Source of the DNA: an uncultured Porphyromonadaceae bacterium
Lineage (GTDB): Bacteria > Bacteroidota > Bacteroidia > Bacteroidales > Muribaculaceae
Reading direction: 5' to 3'
DNA length: 11,491 nt
NCBI GenBank assembly: GCA_947175455.1
Contig: CAMWMW010000009.1
Span: forward strand, 1-11,491
The notes under the pieces are model-generated. The model did no database searches. It saw only the letters and a program-made list of their open reading frames with translations, and was not told where the DNA came from. Shown piece after piece: positions 1 through 7,235 of this stretch; within the stretch, counting starts at the first letter, position 1, and each line of letters opens with the position of its first letter. The translations under genes were made by a program, and so were the position numbers.

Positions 1-389
1 GAATGTATCTGGGGCAGGATGATGAGCATGCGAATTCATTACAACTTGCCGAGGATCCGTCAAAAACAGCATTTCATTTCGAGTGGACAGTGACTTTTAA
101 TGCTGATAAGAAAGTTATCGTCACCAATACAGTTACGGGTCGTCAGGTGATGCAGGATCCTCAGTATGGAAGCTTCGGCATGTATAAGGACACTGAGATT
201 AAGGACACATACGTTCTTCCCGAGCTCTTTAAGCTTGATGGTGGTTCATCAGTTTCAGAGATCGAGGCTGAAGGCGAGGGCGAGGCTGTTTACTACAACC
301 TTCAGGGTGTAAAGGTTGCCGAGCCTGAGAACGGACTTTATATCAAGGTTCAGGGCAACAAGGCGACAAAGGTGCTTATCCGCAAATAA
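1..389 (+). CDS. C-terminal fragment of a probably secreted Bacteroidales protein (5' truncated)
   Basis: The reading frame is open at the left window edge and ends in TAA at 387-389. The ATG at position 3 is probably just an internal methionine, so the true start lies outside the window. About 128 residues are visible. The main part has alternating hydrophobic and polar residues, suggesting beta structure (FHFEWTVTFNADKKVIVTN), and I do not recognise it as a named domain. The last 35 or so residues (YYNLQGVKVAEPENGLYI, ending KVLIRK) match the short C-terminal tail seen on many secreted or surface proteins of Bacteroidales. It resembles the Por-type sorting tails in its xYNLQGxxV...GLYI...K pattern. 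Export is therefore likely, but whether the tail is a true type IX secretion signal here is inference. A strong terminator follows about 30 nt downstream, so this is the last gene of its transcript. The function is unknown. Confidence 0.7.
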   Translation, partial: MYLGQDDEHANSLQLAEDPSKTAFHFEWTVTFNADKKVIVTNTVTGRQVMQDPQYGSFGMYKDTEIKDTYVLPELFKLDGGSSVSEIEAEGEGEAVYYNLQGVKVAEPENGLYIKVQGNKATKVLIRK

Positions 390-419
390 TCATTGCCTAA
401 TTATATACATTTGATGAGG

Positions 420-457
420 AATCACACGCACGGTCTGTGCGTGTGATTTTTCGTTTT
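420..457 (+). terminator. Rho-independent terminator after the first gene
   Basis: A perfect 12-bp stem pairs AATCACACGCAC (420-431) with GTGCGTGTGATT (437-448) around a 5-nt loop GGTCT. It is followed by TTT, CG and TTTT. It lies 31 nt after the stop codon of the truncated first gene and separates it from the ansA transcription unit. Confidence 0.9.
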
Positions 458-482
458 GGCGGGGATGTCAAGAATTATATTC

Positions 483-502
483 GGTATGTCATGAGGTATG
501 TC
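483..502 (+). repeat. Short tandem direct repeat GGTATGTC x2 upstream of the ansA promoter
   Basis: GGTATGTC occurs at 483-490 and again at 495-502, a 12-bp period. A related GGATGTC is at 463-469. The copies lie about 35-70 bp upstream of the -33 element of the predicted ansA promoter, where an activator could bind. No regulator is identified, and an 8-bp repeat can arise by chance. I see no gene in the intergenic interval 390-653 apart from this repeat, the terminator, the promoter and the palindrome listed separately. Confidence 0.3.
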
Positions 503-534
503 GAAGGAATTTATGGCGTTGGATTGTTTTTTAC

Positions 535-565
535 TTGCGAGAGTTGTCGGGATTTGCTATATTTG
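535..565 (+). promoter_or_regulatory. Bacteroidota sigma-A-type promoter for ansA and downstream genes
   Basis: TATATTTG at 558-565 is an exact match to the Bacteroidota -7 consensus TAnnTTTG. TTG at 535-537 fits the -33 element with a 20-bp spacer, the usual distance. Transcription should start around 569-575, just at or before the left arm of the palindrome at 573-625, leaving a leader of about 80 nt before the ansA ATG. The start site is predicted from spacing only. Confidence 0.75.
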
Positions 566-572
566 CAAATTA

Positions 573-625
573 AGAGACTGTTTAAATACCGTTAAACGGT
601 TTCGAATTAAATTTAAACAGTTTCT
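573..625 (+). repeat. Nested palindrome at the 5' end of the ansA leader
   Basis: AGAGACTGTTTAAAT (573-587) pairs with ATTTAAACAGTTTCT (611-625): 15 pairs, all Watson-Crick except one G-U. Inside it, ACCGT (588-592) pairs with ACGGT (596-600) around TAA, followed by TTCGAATTAA, which contains the palindrome TTCGAA. As RNA this would be a long hairpin with a nested stem, starting within a few nucleotides of the predicted start site. No U-run follows the right arm (AAAGGTTG), so it is not a standard terminator. It could be an mRNA-stabilising 5' hairpin, an operator or a small repetitive palindrome; the sequence does not decide. Confidence 0.65.
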
Positions 626-653
626 AAAGGTTGTTAAGAATCATTTATAGCCT

Positions 654-1709
654 ATGGACGGAGCCTTATCTAATGCGGAGAACAGACGTCCCCACATACT
701 CATAGTGTATACGGGGGGTACAATCGGAATGATTGAGAATGATGAGAGCGGTGCGCTCGAACCTTTTGATTTTGATCATCTGATAGACAATGTGCCGAAA
801 ATCAAGCGTCTGGATTATGACATCGATAATTTTCAGTTTGAAGTCCCACTGGATTCATCGGCAATGACTCCGGACCATTGGGTGGAAATCGTGAAGGTTA
901 TCGCAGAAAATTACGACAATTACGATGGCTTCGTGGTGCTTCACGGCACCGATACCATGGCTTATACCGCTTCCGCCTTGAGTTTCATGATGGAGAATCT
1001 CCGCAAACCGGTGGTGATCACCGGGAGCCAGCTGCCGATAGGCGAGGTGCGTACAGACGGCGAGGAGAATCTGATAACCGCTTTGCAGGTGGCTGCCGCC
1101 AGAGATGCCGACGGGAGTCCGATGGTGCAGGAGGTTGCCATACTGTTCGAGAACTATCTGTGGCGCGGCAACCGCTCCACAAAGCACAGTTCCGACAACT
1201 TCAACGCGTTCAAGAGTTCCAATTACCCGCGTCTTGCCAAGATAGGGCTGGGCATCAGTTACCGCAAGGAGGTGCTTTGGCGCACGCGTGGCGAAGCACC
1301 GCTGAATATCCGTTACGGACTTGACCGCAATGTGATGTACATGGATCTTTTTCCCGGCATCACGGAAGCGGCTATACGTCATCAGCTTTCGACTCCGGGT
1401 CTGAAGGGTATTGTGATGAAAACTTTCGGCGCGGGCAACGGTCCTACCGCCGGATGGTTTATAGAGGCAATCCGTGAGGCAGTGGAAAGAGGGATGGTTA
1501 TTGTCAATGTTTCGCAATGTGACAACGGCATGGTCAATCCCACCCGTTATCAGACTGGCACGGCGTTGAACCGTGCGGGAGTGATTTCCGGTCATGACCT
1601 GACATCGGAGGCGGCGATCACGAAACTGATGTTCCTGTTCGGACAAGGACTGACCCCGGAGGAAGTCAAGACCGAGATGGAGCGTCCGATTGCCGGTGAG
1701 ATGGATTAG
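654..1709 (+). CDS. ansA: Type I (cytoplasmic) L-asparaginase
   Basis: Hydrolyses L-asparagine to aspartate and ammonia. At 351 residues it is close to the length of E. coli AnsA, and it has no signal peptide, which points to the cytoplasmic form rather than the periplasmic type II. The family signatures are intact. YTGGTIG spans residues 19-25, with T23 at the position of the nucleophilic threonine. HGTDTMAYTASAL begins at residue 97 and holds the second triad's T99 and D100. RGNRSTK ends in K177, at the position of the catalytic lysine. VITGSQLPIGEVRTDGEEN (121-139) is also typical. The ATG at 654 lies in an A/T-rich leader with no Shine-Dalgarno sequence, as expected in Bacteroidota. It is the first gene of a run (ansA, DUF3822, rsmD, ribBA) driven by the promoter at 535-565. 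Whether the enzyme is allosterically controlled by asparagine, as in E. coli AnsA, cannot be read from the sequence. Confidence 0.95.
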   Translation: MDGALSNAENRRPHILIVYTGGTIGMIENDESGALEPFDFDHLIDNVPKIKRLDYDIDNFQFEVPLDSSAMTPDHWVEIVKVIAENYDNYDGFVVLHGTDTMAYTASALSFMMENLRKPVVITGSQLPIGEVRTDGEENLITALQVAAARDADGSPMVQEVAILFENYLWRGNRSTKHSSDNFNAFKSSNYPRLAKIGLGISYRKEVLWRTRGEAPLNIRYGLDRNVMYMDLFPGITEAAIRHQLSTPGLKGIVMKTFGAGNGPTAGWFIEAIREAVERGMVIVNVSQCDNGMVNPTRYQTGTALNRAGVISGHDLTSEAAITKLMFLFGQGLTPEEVKTEMERPIAGEMD

Positions 1710-1749
1710 AGACGGCGGGGAGTGAAGCAAAAAAGTGAGTAGAGTATTT

Positions 1750-2565
1750 ATGGAAGATAATCTGACGACATACAAAGGGGTGAGAATAGACGACACAGCC
1801 GAATGGAGGCTTGCCGTCTATATCACTGAAACCGGTATGTCCGCATATCTGAAAAACATAGAGAACCCGCTTGAGCCTGTCGCCACGCTTTTCGAGGAGC
1901 AATGGCATCAGGATGAGACGGCTCTCCTGCGTAATATAGAGACAGCGGTGTATGACCACCCGCAGCTGCTTGATGATTTTTCTACGGAGATCGTGATCTG
2001 CTCGCCGCGTGCCATGTGGGTGCCCGAGGCGCTTGCGGGAGACTATGAGGAGCAGACAAATCTGTATAACAAGGTCTATAAGGCTGATGAGGCGGATGTA
2101 TTGTGCGACACGGTCAACGGCATGTGTTGCCTCTATACGTTGTGTCCGGGACTTCCGGCGTTTCTTCGCAGGACGCTGTCGGGCGCGAGGGTATCGTGTC
2201 ATCTGTCGGTTCTTGCAAGAAGGTTCATGAGCCGTGGCAGCGAGATGCCACGCGTGTATGCCGACATACGGCAGGGAGAGGTGGATTTTGTGGTGCTTGA
2301 CGACAGGCGGATGCTGCTTGCCTCGACCCAGCGCTGGCACGACAGGATGGACATCGCCTATCATGTTTTCAATATGATGGATGTGTACGGTCTGAATCCT
2401 GCAAACACACAGGTGTCGCTGTCGGGAGAGCGCGAAATAAAACAGTCTCTTGTCAAGACGCTGCGGGAGCAGATCTCATATGTGATGCTGACCATGATGC
2501 CGTCGGCGGTGTCGAAGACCGACATGCCGCTTGCCGCCGCGGTCGCGCTCGTGAAAAACACATAG
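1750..2565 (+). CDS. DUF3822 family protein
   Basis: A 271-residue protein that I assign to DUF3822, a Bacteroidota family usually found next to rsmD, as here (28 nt upstream of it). Its biochemical function is unknown. The middle segment, around VYADIRQGEVDFVVLDD, looks like the strand-turn-strand of an actin-like (ASKHA) fold such as PilM or FtsA: an Asp-led strand, a turn, then a second strand. An ATPase-like or degenerate ASKHA fold is therefore my inference. There is no signal peptide or membrane segment, so it should be cytoplasmic. I chose the ATG at 1750; an in-frame GTG at 1735 would add five residues (MSRVF) and cannot be excluded. The gene starts 40 nt after the ansA stop with no terminator or promoter between them, so it is probably co-transcribed with ansA and rsmD. 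Confidence 0.8.
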   Translation: MEDNLTTYKGVRIDDTAEWRLAVYITETGMSAYLKNIENPLEPVATLFEEQWHQDETALLRNIETAVYDHPQLLDDFSTEIVICSPRAMWVPEALAGDYEEQTNLYNKVYKADEADVLCDTVNGMCCLYTLCPGLPAFLRRTLSGARVSCHLSVLARRFMSRGSEMPRVYADIRQGEVDFVVLDDRRMLLASTQRWHDRMDIAYHVFNMMDVYGLNPANTQVSLSGEREIKQSLVKTLREQISYVMLTMMPSAVSKTDMPLAAAVALVKNT

Positions 2566-2593
2566 ACGGCGGCATTCAGGATATAAACATGCT

Positions 2594-3130
2594 ATGAGGA
2601 TAATAAGAGGGAAATATGGAAGACGCAGGTTTGATGTGCCGAAGAATATAACGGCACGTCCGACCACAGACTTCGCACGTGAGAATCTTTTCAATGTTCT
2701 TGACAATATGATGGAACTGGAAGGGAAAAGCGTGCTTGACCTTTTTGCCGGCACAGGAGCGATAAGCTGGGAGTTCGCGTCGCGTGGATGCGAACCCGTG
2801 ACAGCCGTGGAGCAGGCGGCAGTGCAGGCAGGATTCATCAGGTCTGTAAAAGAGAAACTCGGAGACACATCGCTTAAACTCATAAAAGGGGATGTGTTCC
2901 GTTTTATAGAAAGAGGGAAAGAGAAATATGACATTATTTTTGCGGATCCGCCTTATGACCATCCGCGGTTTGCGGAAATTCCCGGACTGATACTTGATTC
3001 CGCCATGCTCAAGGAAGGGACGACAGTGATTGTGGAGCACAACAGAAACCATGATTTCTCGCATCTTCCCGGGTTCCGGCGGCATCTGGTATACGGGAGC
3101 GTGAATTTCTCGAAATTCGAAAACGAATAG
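2594..3130 (+). CDS. rsmD: 16S rRNA (guanine(966)-N(2))-methyltransferase RsmD
   Basis: Transfers a methyl group from S-adenosylmethionine to N2 of a guanine in the 30S head (G966 in E. coli numbering). The 178 residues fit the family length. Visible motifs are the N-terminal [15 protein letters not shown] (2-16), the substrate-side [13 protein letters not shown] (22-34), motif I of the Rossmann fold [10 protein letters not shown] (49-58), the acidic E73 expected to bind the SAM ribose, GDVF at 99-102, and the catalytic ADPPY (117-121) typical of N-methyltransferases. It sits between the DUF3822 gene and ribBA, with only 8 nt before the ribBA start, so these genes very likely share one mRNA. 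The family call is firm; the exact target base is taken from the E. coli homologue. Confidence 0.93.
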   Translation: MRIIRGKYGRRRFDVPKNITARPTTDFARENLFNVLDNMMELEGKSVLDLFAGTGAISWEFASRGCEPVTAVEQAAVQAGFIRSVKEKLGDTSLKLIKGDVFRFIERGKEKYDIIFADPPYDHPRFAEIPGLILDSAMLKEGTTVIVEHNRNHDFSHLPGFRRHLVYGSVNFSKFENE

Positions 3131-3138
3131 GAATCAAT

Positions 3139-4350
3139 ATGGAAAATATAAAGTTAGACAGGATAGAAGACGCGCTTGATGATTTCAGGCAGGGGAAGTT
3201 TGTGATGGTTGTCGATGACGAAGACCGCGAGAACGAGGGAGACCTCATAATCGCGGCAGAAAAGATAACGCCCGAAGATGTGAACTTCATGCTCAAAAGT
3301 GCCCGAGTCGTATTGTGCGTGACGATGACACTTGCACGCTGCAGGGAACTTGAACTTGAGCCACAGGTTTCCGACAACACCTCGGTGCTCGGCACTCCGT
3401 TTACAGTCACGGTCGACAAACTCGAAGGATGCAGCACCGGAGTCTCCATCGAAGACCGTTGCGCGACAATCCGCGCTCTTGCCGATCCGGCATCGAAACC
3501 GGAGACATTCGGTCGCCCGGGTCATATCAACCCCCTTTACGCTCAGGACAGAGGCGTTCTGCAGCGCACCGGACACACCGAGGCTGGAGTGGATCTCGCC
3601 CGTCTTGCCGGATTGCAGCCGGTGGCGGCTCTGATGGAGATCATGAGCGATGACGGCTCGATGGCGCGTCTTCCGGAATTGCGCCGGCGTGCCGACGAAT
3701 GGGGAATAAAACTGATAAGCATCCGCGATCTAGTTGCCTACAGGCTGCAGAACGATTCGCTTGTAGAGCAGGGTGAAGAAGTGAGCATGCCCACGGCTTA
3801 CGGTGATTTCCGTCTCATCCCCTTCCGTCAGAAAGACAACGGTCTGGAGCATGTGGCTCTGATCAAGGGTGATGTGAGCGACGGAAACCCCGTGCTCGTA
3901 AGGGTGCATTCATCGTGCGTTACCGGCGACATATTCGCATCGAAGCGGTGTGAATGCGGCGAACAGCTGCATCTCGCAATGCAGATGATAGAGAAAGAGG
4001 GGCGTGGAGCTGTAATCTATCTTAATCAGGAGGGACGCGGAATCGGACTTATGGACAAGATCCGCGCATACAAGCTTCAGGAAAACGGACTCGATACGGT
4101 TGACGCCAACCTGCATCTCGGACACAAGGCGGACGAGCGAGACTACGGGGTCGGCGCCAACATCCTCCATGCCCTCGGCATACGGAAGATGCGTCTGATG
4201 ACCAACAATCCGATGAAGCGCATCGGACTCGAAGGCTACGGACTTGAGATCACGGAGAATGTGCCTATCGAGGTGGCTCCGAACAAATATAATTCGAGAT
4301 ACATGCACACCAAGAAAGAGAGAATGGGGCATGTGCTCAGCAAGCTGTAG
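3139..4350 (+). CDS. ribBA: Bifunctional 3,4-dihydroxy-2-butanone 4-phosphate synthase / GTP cyclohydrolase II
   Basis: Carries both committed entry reactions of riboflavin synthesis: ribulose 5-phosphate to dihydroxybutanone phosphate plus formate, and GTP opening to the diaminopyrimidinone. The N-terminal RibB domain (about 1-205) shows [10 protein letters not shown] (27-36), the acidic Mg/substrate loop, and [14 protein letters not shown] (145-158). The C-terminal RibA domain (about 215-400) shows [12 protein letters not shown] with C260, and CEC with C271 and C273, giving the three zinc ligands. It also has [11 protein letters not shown] (294-304) with the catalytic Tyr/Arg region, [14 protein letters not shown] (335-348) and [13 protein letters not shown] (356-368). 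The 403-residue length is standard and both halves look intact and active. It closes the ansA-DUF3822-rsmD-ribBA run. No FMN riboswitch or other rib gene is visible nearby, so the remaining pathway genes must lie elsewhere. Confidence 0.96.
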   Translation: MENIKLDRIEDALDDFRQGKFVMVVDDEDRENEGDLIIAAEKITPEDVNFMLKSARVVLCVTMTLARCRELELEPQVSDNTSVLGTPFTVTVDKLEGCSTGVSIEDRCATIRALADPASKPETFGRPGHINPLYAQDRGVLQRTGHTEAGVDLARLAGLQPVAALMEIMSDDGSMARLPELRRRADEWGIKLISIRDLVAYRLQNDSLVEQGEEVSMPTAYGDFRLIPFRQKDNGLEHVALIKGDVSDGNPVLVRVHSSCVTGDIFASKRCECGEQLHLAMQMIEKEGRGAVIYLNQEGRGIGLMDKIRAYKLQENGLDTVDANLHLGHKADERDYGVGANILHALGIRKMRLMTNNPMKRIGLEGYGLEITENVPIEVAPNKYNSRYMHTKKERMGHVLSKL

Positions 4351-4353
4351 AAA

Positions 4354-4382
4354 CAGAGTGAACGGATTCGGACAACACTCTG
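4354..4382 (+). repeat. Small inverted repeat between ribBA and the S9 peptidase gene
   Basis: CAGAGTG (4354-4360) is perfectly complementary to CACTCTG (4376-4382) across a 15-nt loop. It lies just after the ribBA stop. There is no T-run after it, so it is at best a weak terminator or RNA-processing hairpin. GATTCGGAC, which lies in the loop at 4365-4373, recurs at 4413-4421 just before the next start codon. I see no -7 element in this 75-nt gap, so the downstream gene may still be read from upstream. Confidence 0.3.
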
Positions 4383-4425
4383 AAACAGCAAACTTTCCCA
4401 AACGGCAACAAAGATTCGGACTGAC

Positions 4426-7194
4426 ATGAAGACAAGACATATCGCGCTTATAATCGCAGGCTTTGCCGTAGCAGGAGTCGCTACGGGAACCAAGAAAGCG
4501 CTCGACCACACATCGTTTGACAACTGGAAGAGCGTGCGCAACACCGGACTCAGCGACAGCGGAGAATGGGCGGCTTATTCCGTTGACCCACAGGAGGGAG
4601 ACGGATGCCTTTATTTCTACAATACCCGCACAAAGAAGCAGATTGCGATACCGCGCGGTTATCAGGCATCGTTCACAGCCGACGGCAAGTGGGGAATATC
4701 GCTGATAAAGGCTGAATATGCCAAGACACGTAAGGCGAAGATCGACAAGAAGAAAGATCTTGACCTCCCTCAGGACTCTCTCGCCATAGTGAATCTTTCA
4801 ACAGGCGGAGTGGAGAAGATTCCGCATGTGCTGTCGTATAAAATCGGAAAGAAAGGGGGCGACTGGGTGGCATATTCGAGTTGCGACACAACATATCTTT
4901 CCGCAAAGATATTGAAAGAGAAGGATGCCGCCAAACCGTTGGTGCTAAGACATCTGCCCTCCGGTGTCAGCAAAGTGACCAAATGGGCTGAGAGCTACGG
5001 ATTCGACCGTAACGGCACCAAAATCGCCGTAAGCACAAAGAAATGTAAGAAAGATTCCCTCTCTGCGAACGGAATAGGAGTCATTCTCCTGCCCGACACT
5101 TCATACGTCATACTCGACAGAGACAAGGAGTTTTATGGAACGCCGGTGTTTGACCATGAAGGGCGGCAGCTGGCATATGTCGCGTCTGACGACAGTGTTA
5201 AAAGCGGCACAAAACGAGCCTCTCTCTATCATGCCCTTCTTGAAAACCCGATGAAAAGTCCGCAGGAGATAAAGAGCCTGTTTGTGGGCGCGTCAGGTGA
5301 CACACTTGTATCAAACCAGTATACGCGCCCGGTGTTCTCACACAACGGACGGCGGCTTGTTTCCGGTGTGGCGCCGGTCATAGCTCCCGATGACACTACA
5401 ATTGTGGATTTCGAGAATCCCGCTCTTGACATATGGAGATGGGACGCGCCGATGACACCGCCGCAGGAGCTTAAGAATGTGAACAAAGCCCGGGAGAAGA
5501 ACTATCCTGTGGTAATAGATCTCGGCACAATGCACCAGACACTCCTGTATTCCGCACCGCTGGCGACTGCCGACGGCGCAGACCGCTGGGACGGAGACTG
5601 GGCATTGGTAAAAGACCCCACGGCGGATGCGGTGGAAGGGCAGTGGAACTATTTCTCCCCGGTGGAGATTTCTGTTGTCAATGTCAATGACGGACGAAAG
5701 AGGGTGCTTGGAAAAGTGCCGGCAGGCATTGCCTCGCTCTCGCCCGGCGGCAAGTATGTGACATGGTTTGACGACAGAAACTATTATTCATACAACATCG
5801 CCACTGGAGACACTGTGAACATGACCGAATCGATGCCGGTGCTTGTATGGAATGACGAGGATGACCATCCGATGCCTGCCGAACCATGGGGCGAAGCCTG
5901 CTGGAGTGCGGACGACGAGGCGATGCTCATATACGACAAGTTCGATATCTGGGCTGTAGACCCGCAGGGAAAGAGGAAACCGGAATGCGTTACCGGCGGC
6001 GAAGGACGCAAACGTAACCTCCGTTTCCGCTATCTGAAGACAGACCCTGAAGAGAGGTTTGTAAAACGCGGCGGAGAGATGCTCCTTGAAGTGTTTGACT
6101 ATACCGACAAATACAACGGTCTCGCGACTGCAGTCTACGGAAAAAATGTGAAACCGGCGCTGACAGTGCTCGACGGTCATGCCTATACGCAGGTCCGTAA
6201 AGCGCAAGACCGGAGTGTCTACACCTGGCAGCGTGCAAATTTCTCCGAATCGCCCGATATATGGCTTTGCAGCGGCAACGATTTTGCCAAAGCCGTGCAG
6301 CTTACCGATGCCAACCCGCAGATGAAAGACTACAACTGGGGAACAGCGCAGCTGGTAAAATGGCGTGCATACGACGGCAAGGAATCGGAAGGAGTGCTAT
6401 ATGTTCCGGAGAACCTTGACCCGGACAAAAAATACCCGATGCTGTGCGTGTTTTACGAGACCGGCAGCGAAGATCTTTACCGTCACTACACCATGGAACC
6501 CTCATGGAGCTGGGTGAATTATCCCTTCTATGTTAGCCGCGGGTATGTGATATTTGTTCCCGACATCCACTATGCACCGGGTCTTCCCGGCGAAAGCTGC
6601 TATAACTATGTATGCTCCGGAGCCGAAGAGATGTGTCGCCGTTATCCGTGGATAGACAAAGAGCGGATAGGTATCGACGGTCAGAGCTGGGGCGGATACC
6701 AGACGGCATATCTTGTGACGCGCACCGACATGTTCGCATGTGCCGGATCGGGAGCTCCTGTCGCCAACATGACTTCGGCATTCGGCGGAATCCGCTGGGA
6801 ATCCGGCGACTCACGTCAGGCTCAGTATGAACAGGGACAAAGCCGCATCGGACGCAATCTCTGGGAAGCTCCCGAACTGTATATTCAGAACTCGCCTCTG
6901 TTTCATGCCGACCGTGTCACGACTCCGCTGCTGATTATGCATAACGACCAGGACGGTGCGGTTCCATGGTATCAGGGAATAGAGATGTTCATGGCATTGC
7001 GCAGGCTTCAGAAACCGGTGTGGATGCTTCAGTATAACGGAGAAGCCCACAATATCCGCGCACGCAAGAACAGGAAGGATATAACAGTACGGCTTCAGCA
7101 GTTCTTCGACCATTATCTGAAAGGTGATCCGATGCCGAAATGGATGAAAGAGGGCATTCCCGCCGTAAGGAAAGGTCAGGAACTGGGATATTGA
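4426..7194 (+). CDS. Exported S9 (prolyl oligopeptidase) family serine peptidase
   Basis: A 922-residue alpha/beta-hydrolase peptidase of the prolyl-oligopeptidase/dipeptidyl-aminopeptidase superfamily. The N-terminus (MKTRHIALIIAGFAVAGVAT) has a positive start and a hydrophobic core, so it should be exported. There is no lipobox and the cleavage site is not clear, so an uncleaved anchor is possible. Residues about 35-600 form a repetitive, aromatic- and DG-rich region consistent with the family's beta-propeller (WDGDW, FTADGKWG, SPGGKYVTWFDD). The catalytic domain (about 640-910) has the nucleophile in GQSWGG (S754), the acid in HNDQDGAVPW (D843) and the histidine in GEAHN (H875), so the triad is complete. 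The expected role is periplasmic or surface cleavage of short peptides; the substrate cannot be told from sequence, and strict proline specificity is not implied. It is followed after 41 nt by a second exported-protein gene, with no terminator between. Confidence 0.9.
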   Translation: MKTRHIALIIAGFAVAGVATGTKKALDHTSFDNWKSVRNTGLSDSGEWAAYSVDPQEGDGCLYFYNTRTKKQIAIPRGYQASFTADGKWGISLIKAEYAKTRKAKIDKKKDLDLPQDSLAIVNLSTGGVEKIPHVLSYKIGKKGGDWVAYSSCDTTYLSAKILKEKDAAKPLVLRHLPSGVSKVTKWAESYGFDRNGTKIAVSTKKCKKDSLSANGIGVILLPDTSYVILDRDKEFYGTPVFDHEGRQLAYVASDDSVKSGTKRASLYHALLENPMKSPQEIKSLFVGASGDTLVSNQYTRPVFSHNGRRLVSGVAPVIAPDDTTIVDFENPALDIWRWDAPMTPPQELKNVNKAREKNYPVVIDLGTMHQTLLYSAPLATADGADRWDGDWALVKDPTADAVEGQWNYFSPVEISVVNVNDGRKRVLGKVPAGIASLSPGGKYVTWFDDRNYYSYNIATGDTVNMTESMPVLVWNDEDDHPMPAEPWGEACWSADDEAMLIYDKFDIWAVDPQGKRKPECVTGGEGRKRNLRFRYLKTDPEERFVKRGGEMLLEVFDYTDKYNGLATAVYGKNVKPALTVLDGHAYTQVRKAQDRSVYTWQRANFSESPDIWLCSGNDFAKAVQLTDANPQMKDYNWGTAQLVKWRAYDGKESEGVLYVPENLDPDKKYPMLCVFYETGSEDLYRHYTMEPSWSWVNYPFYVSRGYVIFVPDIHYAPGLPGESCYNYVCSGAEEMCRRYPWIDKERIGIDGQSWGGYQTAYLVTRTDMFACAGSGAPVANMTSAFGGIRWESGDSRQAQYEQGQSRIGRNLWEAPELYIQNSPLFHADRVTTPLLIMHNDQDGAVPWYQGIEMFMALRRLQKPVWMLQYNGEAHNIRARKNRKDITVRLQQFFDHYLKGDPMPKWMKEGIPAVRKGQELGY

Positions 7195-7235
7195 AAAATT
7201 GTTTTGGAAATAAAGGTATTCAAAAATACAGGTAA

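Noticed and set aside
573..625. Phase-variable invertible promoter
   Set aside because: The inverted repeats enclose only 23 bp, and the promoter lies outside them, so inversion would not switch expression; no recombinase gene is present.
855..1796. A 313-codon open frame on the minus strand opposite ansA
   Set aside because: Shadow of the well-supported ansA coding frame; its translation is rich in His, Arg and Ser and shows no recognisable domain.
1666..2364. A 232-codon minus-strand open frame opposite the DUF3822 gene
   Set aside because: Shadow frame with no recognisable domain; the plus-strand gene fits the operon and the rsmD neighbour.
3045..3145. FMN riboswitch upstream of ribBA
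   Set aside because: Only 8 nt separate rsmD and ribBA, and none of the conserved RFN-element sequence is visible.
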